This document shows, one piece after another, positions 59,608-64,000 of a stretch of 64,000 nucleotides of DNA. Numbering within the stretch: position 1 is the stretch's first letter; every line of letters starts with the position of its first letter. The notes beneath the pieces are model-generated. The model did no database searches, was not told where the DNA came from, and saw nothing but the letters and a program-made list of their open reading frames with translations. The DNA is from Chthoniobacter sp. (GTDB lineage Bacteria; Verrucomicrobiota; Verrucomicrobiia; Chthoniobacterales; Chthoniobacteraceae), in the NCBI GenBank assembly GCA_021414005.1, contig JAIOPH010000032.1, positions 1-64,000 of the forward strand. The letters run 5' to 3'. The translations under genes were made by a program, and so were the position numbers.

Positions 59608-62250
59608 TCACGCACCGAAAAGTTTCAACAACGTCCCCACCGTCGCCACTACCGGCTTCGCGATCTTGCCCACCGTCTCGGCCGCCTCCACCACGCCCTT
59701 GGCAGTGAGGGAAAGCGCCCCGCGATCCGGCGCCGGCTTCTGCACCTCCTCGGTGAGCTTCGCGAGGTGCCCGTCCAGCACCTTCGCGTCCTTCCCCTTC
59801 ATCTCCTCCCGCACCGGCTCTAGGTCCGCCAGCAGTTTCTCCAGCAGCTCCTTCGGCTTTCCCGCCGGCATGTGCTGAATCATGTTCGTGCAGTCCCTCA
59901 GCGTCTGGCCCACCTGAGAATCCCGGACGTCGCCATGGATATGAATGCTCTTGTCGATACTCATGAGCCCCATTCTTTCCATTCGCCCCTCGGTTTCAAG
60001 CCGCGCCTGCTTCTTCTTTCGTTCCGCCAGCGTCTCCACTCCGTTCAGCAAATCCGCGATTTCTCTCTCCGCCCGCTGTCCCGCGATTGTCACCCGCACG
60101 GTTTTCACCCTATCCCTCTCATCCAGCAGCAGGTCGCGGTAAGGCACCGTCACCTCCGGATGCCCCGGCACGGCCACCTGCTCCGCCGGGTTCAGGTCTT
60201 TGATCCGGGCGTGGATGTGGTCAAAGTGATCGCGCACCACCGTCAGCAGCGCTCGGCGGGCGCTCGCATAGTCTCCCCGCACCCACACGCTGATCAGATT
60301 CGCGTCATAGTCCGCCTTGATCAGCGCCTCCGCGCCGTCCTTCGCCAGGACCACCCCGCTGCGCCAGCGCTCGCCACCGGCCAGGGTGTGCGTGCGGGTG
60401 ATGAACCTCGGCAGCACCCCGTGCGGCAGCACCGGGTATTGGTAGAGAAAGACCACGCACCTCGCCGCATCCCAGTCCGGCAGCAGCGGCGTCTTGTCCG
60501 GCAGCAGCTCCGGCACCAGCACCGTGTCCCCGCCGTCCACCGGAAAGCACAGTTGGAACTTTTCCATCAGGTCCAGCAGGTAGCGCACATGCTTCGGTTT
60601 CGGCCAGCGCTTCACAGGCAGCAGTTTGCGCAGCGCCGCCGGCTTGAGCTGACCGTGCTTCTCCTCCCGCAGCTCCTCATTCGTCACCACGCGGTAGATG
60701 CCGTCCGTGGCCCACTCGGGATTCAGCACCGTCAGCTCCGACAGCTTTTGCTCATCGGGAAAGCTCACCACCGTTCCCAGGTCCGCCAGCCGGCGCAACA
60801 GCTTCTGCTGCTCCTCCGGCTCTGCCACGCCGTGCTTCGTGCAGATGTCCGCGTAGGCCTCGTCCGAGAGATAATCCTCCCCGTGCTTCTGCATCTCCTC
60901 CAGCCGCGTCTTTACCTGCCAGCACTTCGCGGGAAAGCGCTCCTCCACCGCCAGCATCCGCTCCGCCTCCGCCAACACCGCCTTCCGCAGTGGCGGGATG
61001 TCCCGCGCCCGCTCGCAGTCCGTGCGAAAGAAATGCTCCAGCTTCACCCCGTATTTCTCCGCCAGATACTGCCGGTCCATGTCGAAAGGATGCGCCTTCT
61101 GCCGATTCATCACCACCAGCACGGTCGAGTCTCCCCCAAAGGCGCGGACCAGCTTCAGCCAGTACTCTGCATCCTGTTTCGCCCGGTCGTGCCGCCCGTC
61201 CACCATCACCACATACAGGCTCCGGTGCGTGAGGAAAAACTGGTGCGTGCCGTGCATGATCTCCTGCCCGCCGAAGTCCCACAGCAATACCTTCGCCGCT
61301 CCGTCCCTGAGCTTAACCGGCCAAGGCGTGATGCTGATCCCGTCGGTCTGCGGACGATTCTGCATAAACTTCCCGCCCCGCAACGCATCCGCCATCGAGC
61401 TCTTTCCCACTTCCCCTCGCCCGACTAAGATCAGTTTGACCTCGCGCAGCGCCCGGCCGTCCCGCGCGGCAAAGTAATACTCCAAAATCTCCCTTGGCGG
61501 CTTGGGCGGGGCATTCTTCCCCCCGAGGAGGGTCTCCCCCCAATCCGGGCCCAGCACATCGGGTGGCAGGCCGAGGGCGGGGTTGGCATGGAGGAAAAGG
61601 TGGGTCAGCGAAGTGAGCTGGCCGATCTCCGGCGGCAGCGTCGTGAGTTGGTTGCTGGAGAGGTAAAGGTGCGTCAGCGTGGTGAGCTGGCAGAGCTCCG
61701 GCGGCAGCGTCGTGAGTTGGTTGCCTTCGAGGACAAGCTGCTCCAACGCCGTGAGCTGGCCGATTTCCGGCGGCAGCGTCGTGAGCGGGTTACGGTCGAG
61801 GTAAAGGAGCTCCAGCGCGGTGAGCTGGCCGATCTCCGGCGGCAGCGTCGTGAACTGGTTGCCCGCACCGCCAAGCCCCCTCATCGCCGAGAGCTGGCCG
61901 ATCTCCGGCGGCAGTGTCGTGAGATGGTTATCGTCGAGAGTAAGTACCCTCATCGCCGAGAGCTGGCCGATCTCCGACGGCAGCGTCGTGAGCTGGTTGC
62001 GGGAGAGGAAAAGTCCTCGCAGAGCGCGCAGCCTCCCGATCTCTCGCGGCAGAGAGGTGAGTCGGTTACCCGAGAGATTGAGATTCCTGAGCCTCGGCAG
62101 CTCAAAAAGCTCCGGCGGCAGCGTGCCAAGCTTCAGATCGTTAAGCCTTAGCTGCGCATTGAGGTCCCGCGCCTGCTTCCACTTCGCGATCCTCCGGCGT
62201 GCCTCGGCTTGGGCTTCGGGTTCATCAACGGGCTTCGGGGGACGGGGCAT
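59608..62250 (-). CDS. LRR-Roco (Roc-COR) GTPase
   Basis: 880 residues from the ATG at 62250. A short charged N-terminus precedes eight LRRs (about 40-225) of the pattern LTTLPPEIGQLTALE-x-L-x-L-x-x-N. The Roc GTPase domain follows with P-loop VGRGEVGKSSM (about 277-287), G3 WDFGGQEIMHG (about 324-334) and G4 NRQKAHPF (N-K-x-D in altered form). A COR domain (about 440-650) and a C-terminal region with LMSIDKSIHIHGDVRDSQV and charged helices complete it. Bacterial Roco proteins are GTPases of unknown purpose, some in motility or stress. The open frame runs on to a possible start at 62685 through 21-base repeats, so the start is the least certain part. Confidence 0.9.
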   Translation of the reverse strand: MPRPPKPVDEPEAQAEARRRIAKWKQARDLNAQLRLNDLKLGTLPPELFELPRLRNLNLSGNRLTSLPREIGRLRALRGLFLSRNQLTTLPSEIGQLSAMRVLTLDDNHLTTLPPEIGQLSAMRGLGGAGNQFTTLPPEIGQLTALELLYLDRNPLTTLPPEIGQLTALEQLVLEGNQLTTLPPELCQLTTLTHLYLSSNQLTTLPPEIGQLTSLTHLFLHANPALGLPPDVLGPDWGETLLGGKNAPPKPPREILEYYFAARDGRALREVKLILVGRGEVGKSSMADALRGGKFMQNRPQTDGISITPWPVKLRDGAAKVLLWDFGGQEIMHGTHQFFLTHRSLYVVMVDGRHDRAKQDAEYWLKLVRAFGGDSTVLVVMNRQKAHPFDMDRQYLAEKYGVKLEHFFRTDCERARDIPPLRKAVLAEAERMLAVEERFPAKCWQVKTRLEEMQKHGEDYLSDEAYADICTKHGVAEPEEQQKLLRRLADLGTVVSFPDEQKLSELTVLNPEWATDGIYRVVTNEELREEKHGQLKPAALRKLLPVKRWPKPKHVRYLLDLMEKFQLCFPVDGGDTVLVPELLPDKTPLLPDWDAARCVVFLYQYPVLPHGVLPRFITRTHTLAGGERWRSGVVLAKDGAEALIKADYDANLISVWVRGDYASARRALLTVVRDHFDHIHARIKDLNPAEQVAVPGHPEVTVPYRDLLLDERDRVKTVRVTIAGQRAEREIADLLNGVETLAERKKKQARLETEGRMERMGLMSIDKSIHIHGDVRDSQVGQTLRDCTNMIQHMPAGKPKELLEKLLADLEPVREEMKGKDAKVLDGHLAKLTEEVQKPAPDRGALSLTAKGVVEAAETVGKIAKPVVATVGTLLKLFGA
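61615..62028 (-). repeat. 69-base coding repeats of the LRR region
   Basis: The string gagctggccgatctccggc recurs with starts at 61615, 61684, 61753, 61822, 61891 and 61960, each exactly 69 bases (23 codons) apart. The units are nearly identical in part, indicating recent unequal crossover in the leucine-rich repeat array. Confidence 0.9.
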
Positions 62251-62460
62251 GGGTGGGTGCGGGTTCGAGGGGAGGTTGGCGGGGGCAGGGGCACGGGGCA
62301 AGTCGCAATGGGCTCCGGCCCGTGCCCCGCCCGTCCTCCCGCGCAGGGCGGGGCTGCTCGGGTGGGCCGGAGGAGGGCGTTTCTCTGTGCGGGGATGGCT
62401 TTTCCCAAGCGGAGGGGCGTCGCAGTGCTCCCCGGGGACGCTGATGCGCAGCGGAGGGAC

Positions 62461-62607
62461 GTCCATGAATGGCGGAAAAGCGTCCATGGACGGCGGATGG
62501 ACGTCCATGAGCGGCGGATGGACGTCCATGAGCGGCGGAGGGACGTCCATGAACTCGCCATCGACGTTCCTGAACTCCCCATGAGCGTCCATGAATTGCC
62601 CGCCAAC
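62461..62607 (-). repeat. 21-base tandem repeat upstream of the Roco gene
   Basis: gtccatg recurs at 62461, 62482, 62503, 62524 and 62545, with a decayed unit at 62566 and another at 62587, all at a 21-base period. On the minus strand each unit encodes a seven-residue block such as MDVHPPL, in frame with the Roco gene. Another unit (gcgtccatgagcggcggag) stands at 62795. Multiples of seven codons keep the frame open. Confidence 0.85.
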
Positions 62608-62710
62608 GCCCTTTTTCCACCCCCGAACGCTCCGGCCCGGCGCAGGGGCCGGGGCCACCGGAGCGGTCGCCCTCATTCCCGCCAAGAGGGACGAAACACG
62701 GCCAGGGACA

Positions 62711-62779
62711 GGGAATGTAGCTTGGACTTTAGTCCAAACACTCCGGGCCCCTTTGGACTAAAGTCCAAGCTACTTTCCC
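62711..62779. repeat. Long near-perfect inverted repeat (28-base arms)
   Basis: Left arm 62711-62738 and right arm 62752-62779 are complementary except for one T:T mismatch, around a 13-base spacer (CACTCCGGGCCCC). Each arm also contains a smaller palindrome (TTGGACTTTAGTCCAA, left). No T-run follows. It lies between the propeller gene's stop (62851) and the 21-base repeats, and could be a REP/MITE-like element or a transcript-stabilising hairpin. Confidence 0.85.
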
Positions 62780-62850
62780 TCCCCGCCGGCTGCTGCGTCC
62801 ATGAGCGGCGGAGGGACGTTTTTCGCCGGCGGGCGGCGGGGTGGCGGGGA

Positions 62851-64000
62851 TTACTTGTCGGCGAGGGCGTGGATGGTGCCGTGGATGGAGCGGTCGATGG
62901 CGGTGCCGTCGGGGGCGCGGAGTTTGGCGAGGAGTTCGTAGCACTGGGTGGGCGCGAGGCCGGGGACGGTGAGGGTGACGGTGCGGCCGTCGGTGCCGAT
63001 TTTGGCGGCGGCGATGGGGACCGGGTGTTCGTCGATGTGCTGCGAGCCGTAATTGGCGCTGCGTTTGAGGGACCAGGCTTTCAGCGCAAAGGCGTCGGCC
63101 ACCACGCTCGCGGGGTCGAGCGGGTCGCTGAAGGTGACGGTGAGCGCGCCCTGCGCGGCGTGGACGGCGAGCGGGAGGTTCGCGGGTTTTTCGTTGCGGC
63201 GGATGCGGTGGAAACCGCCGGGCGCACTCGCATTTCCCGCCCAGGCAATCATGCCGCTGGTATAGAGCGCGCCGTCCGGGGCGAAGCGTCCGCGCATGAT
63301 GCCGGTGGCAAAGCCGGGCATGGGCAGTTCGCAGACGGCGCCCTGCCACTGGCCGGCGACTTCCTCATTCGGCACGATGAAGGCGCGGCCCATGCCGTAG
63401 CTGAGATTGAGCAGCGATCCGCCGAGCGTGCCCCAGGCATTTTTCGGCACCCAGAGGAGCTCGGCGGGGCTGCGGTCCTTGGCATTGGTGATCCAGACCA
63501 TGGGCTGCTGCATGGCGGAGTCCGCGGAGTCGGTCACGTCGGTGTAGCCAAACATGTTGCCGTAGAAACCGCCGGGCCGCACGCGGTTGATGCGGTTCTT
63601 CGGCGTCCAGTGGCCCTCCTGATCGGTGACGAAAAAGCTGCCATCGGGGTTGACGCACACGCCATTGGCCGCGCGGAAGCCGCTGGCGAGGATGTCGGTC
63701 CTTTTGCCATCGGCGCTGATGCGGAGGAGCGTGCCGTGATGCGGGACGAGCGCGGGCAGGGCGTGGCGGGCGGACTTCGCGTAGTAGAAATTGCCCTCGG
63801 CATCGGTCTGCAGGCCCATGGCGAATTCATGGAAATGTTCGGTGACTTGGTGGTCGTTGTTGAAGTTCTCGATGAAGTCGATTTCGCCGTCGCCGTTGAG
63901 GTCGCGCAGGCGCACGAGCTGGTCGCGGCAGGTGACGAAAAGGTCGTCGCCGCGGAACTTCACACCGAGCGGCTGGAAGAGCCCGGTGGCGATGCGCCGC
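62851..64000 (-). CDS. PVC-type membrane-bound dehydrogenase-like beta-propeller (5' end beyond the window)
   Basis: Runs off the right edge; the frame is open to base 64000 (RRIATGLFQPLGVKFRG), so only the C-terminal part is here. Beta-propeller repeats of glucose/sorbosone-dehydrogenase type: VTCRDQLVRLRDLNGDGE, GVCVNPDGSFFVTDQ, GFYGNMFGY, QPMVWITNAKDRSPAELLW, MRGRFAPDGALYTSGMIAW, followed by a beta-sandwich end (LPLAVHAAQGALTVTFSD). This family, usually joined to a haem c domain, is probably periplasmic. A decayed piece of a relative is at 40322-40398. Confidence 0.85.
   Translation of the reverse strand, partial: RRIATGLFQPLGVKFRGDDLFVTCRDQLVRLRDLNGDGEIDFIENFNNDHQVTEHFHEFAMGLQTDAEGNFYYAKSARHALPALVPHHGTLLRISADGKRTDILASGFRAANGVCVNPDGSFFVTDQEGHWTPKNRINRVRPGGFYGNMFGYTDVTDSADSAMQQPMVWITNAKDRSPAELLWVPKNAWGTLGGSLLNLSYGMGRAFIVPNEEVAGQWQGAVCELPMPGFATGIMRGRFAPDGALYTSGMIAWAGNASAPGGFHRIRRNEKPANLPLAVHAAQGALTVTFSDPLDPASVVADAFALKAWSLKRSANYGSQHIDEHPVPIAAAKIGTDGRTVTLTVPGLAPTQCYELLAKLRAPDGTAIDRSIHGTIHALADK

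Noticed and set aside
61615..62607. Regularly spaced repeats that could be taken for a CRISPR array
   Set aside because: Periods of 69 and 21 bases without spacers of the right kind; both are in-frame coding repeats, and no cas gene is near.
62711..62779. A rho-independent terminator
   Set aside because: A long stem is present but no run of T follows on either strand.

Overview
High-GC chromosomal DNA from a free-living bacterium of the PVC group, most likely a Verrucomicrobiota. The inference rests on gene content: three large secreted proteins of the planctomycete cytochrome type (PSCyt/DUF1549/DUF1553), three DUF1501 partners, a sulfatase, two Gfo/Idh/MocA oxidoreductases, a sialate O-acetylesterase-type esterase, DUF4407, and a giant alpha-2-macroglobulin-like protein with TPR repeats. 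There is no rRNA, CRISPR array or prophage. The only clear mobile DNA is the right end of an IS3-family element at the left edge.

Layout. 1-1110: IS3 end inserted in a decayed GDSL-hydrolase gene. 1.5-6.6 kb: DUF1549/1553 plus DUF1501 pair. 6.6-9.2 kb (minus): oxidoreductase, DUF2237 protein, coaX. 9.4-10.7 kb: a DUF2007/zinc-ribbon protein, an FHA-domain remnant and a small secreted protein. 11-17.3 kb (minus): an overlapping three-gene membrane/metallophosphoesterase operon, an ORF capped by a copied ispH 3' end, two paralogous membrane proteins, ispH, and a winged-helix regulator with a membrane protein. 17.5-20.5 kb: sulfatase converging on DUF4407. 20.6-25.4 kb (minus): GT25 glycosyltransferase, lipoprotein, GlsB-like protein, proline-rich secreted protein, and an HtrA protease next to a catalytically dead relative. 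tRNA-Ser(UGA) follows. 25.8-40.3 kb: FAD oxidoreductase, rhomboid protease, then a long plus-strand run (secreted protein, DUF1460 amidase, TylF-like methyltransferase, hrpA, SGNH hydrolase, oxidoreductase, deoxyhypusine-synthase-like protein, unknown protein, hisD) ending in tRNA-Ala(GGC), which lies inside the extended hisD frame. 40.6-46.2 kb (minus): DUF1501, DUF1549/1553 and DUF1501, the first interrupted by an amber codon. 46.4-57.9 kb (minus): the 2704-residue macroglobulin-like protein and a third DUF1549/1553 protein. 58.3-64 kb (minus): esterase, an LRR-Roco GTPase, a repeat-rich stretch with a near-perfect long palindrome, and a membrane-bound-dehydrogenase-type beta-propeller running off the right edge.

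How it fits together. Most genes encode exported or envelope proteins that fit degradation of complex (often sulfated or acetylated) polysaccharide and envelope quality control. The PSCyt/DUF1553 proteins carry CXXCH haem motifs plus different add-on modules and pair with Tat-type DUF1501 proteins. Housekeeping functions (CoaX, IspH, HrpA, HisD, two tRNAs) are interspersed.

The most unusual signals are: a repeated ACTTTG-N5-CAAAGT operator shared by the winged-helix regulator operon and ispH; the ispH 3' end copied onto another gene; hisD reading through a tRNA gene; a macroglobulin-like protein whose N-terminal TPR-MG unit is repeated at its C-terminus and which lacks a thioester; and the HtrA/pseudo-HtrA pair. 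No single wholly new system is proven from sequence alone.
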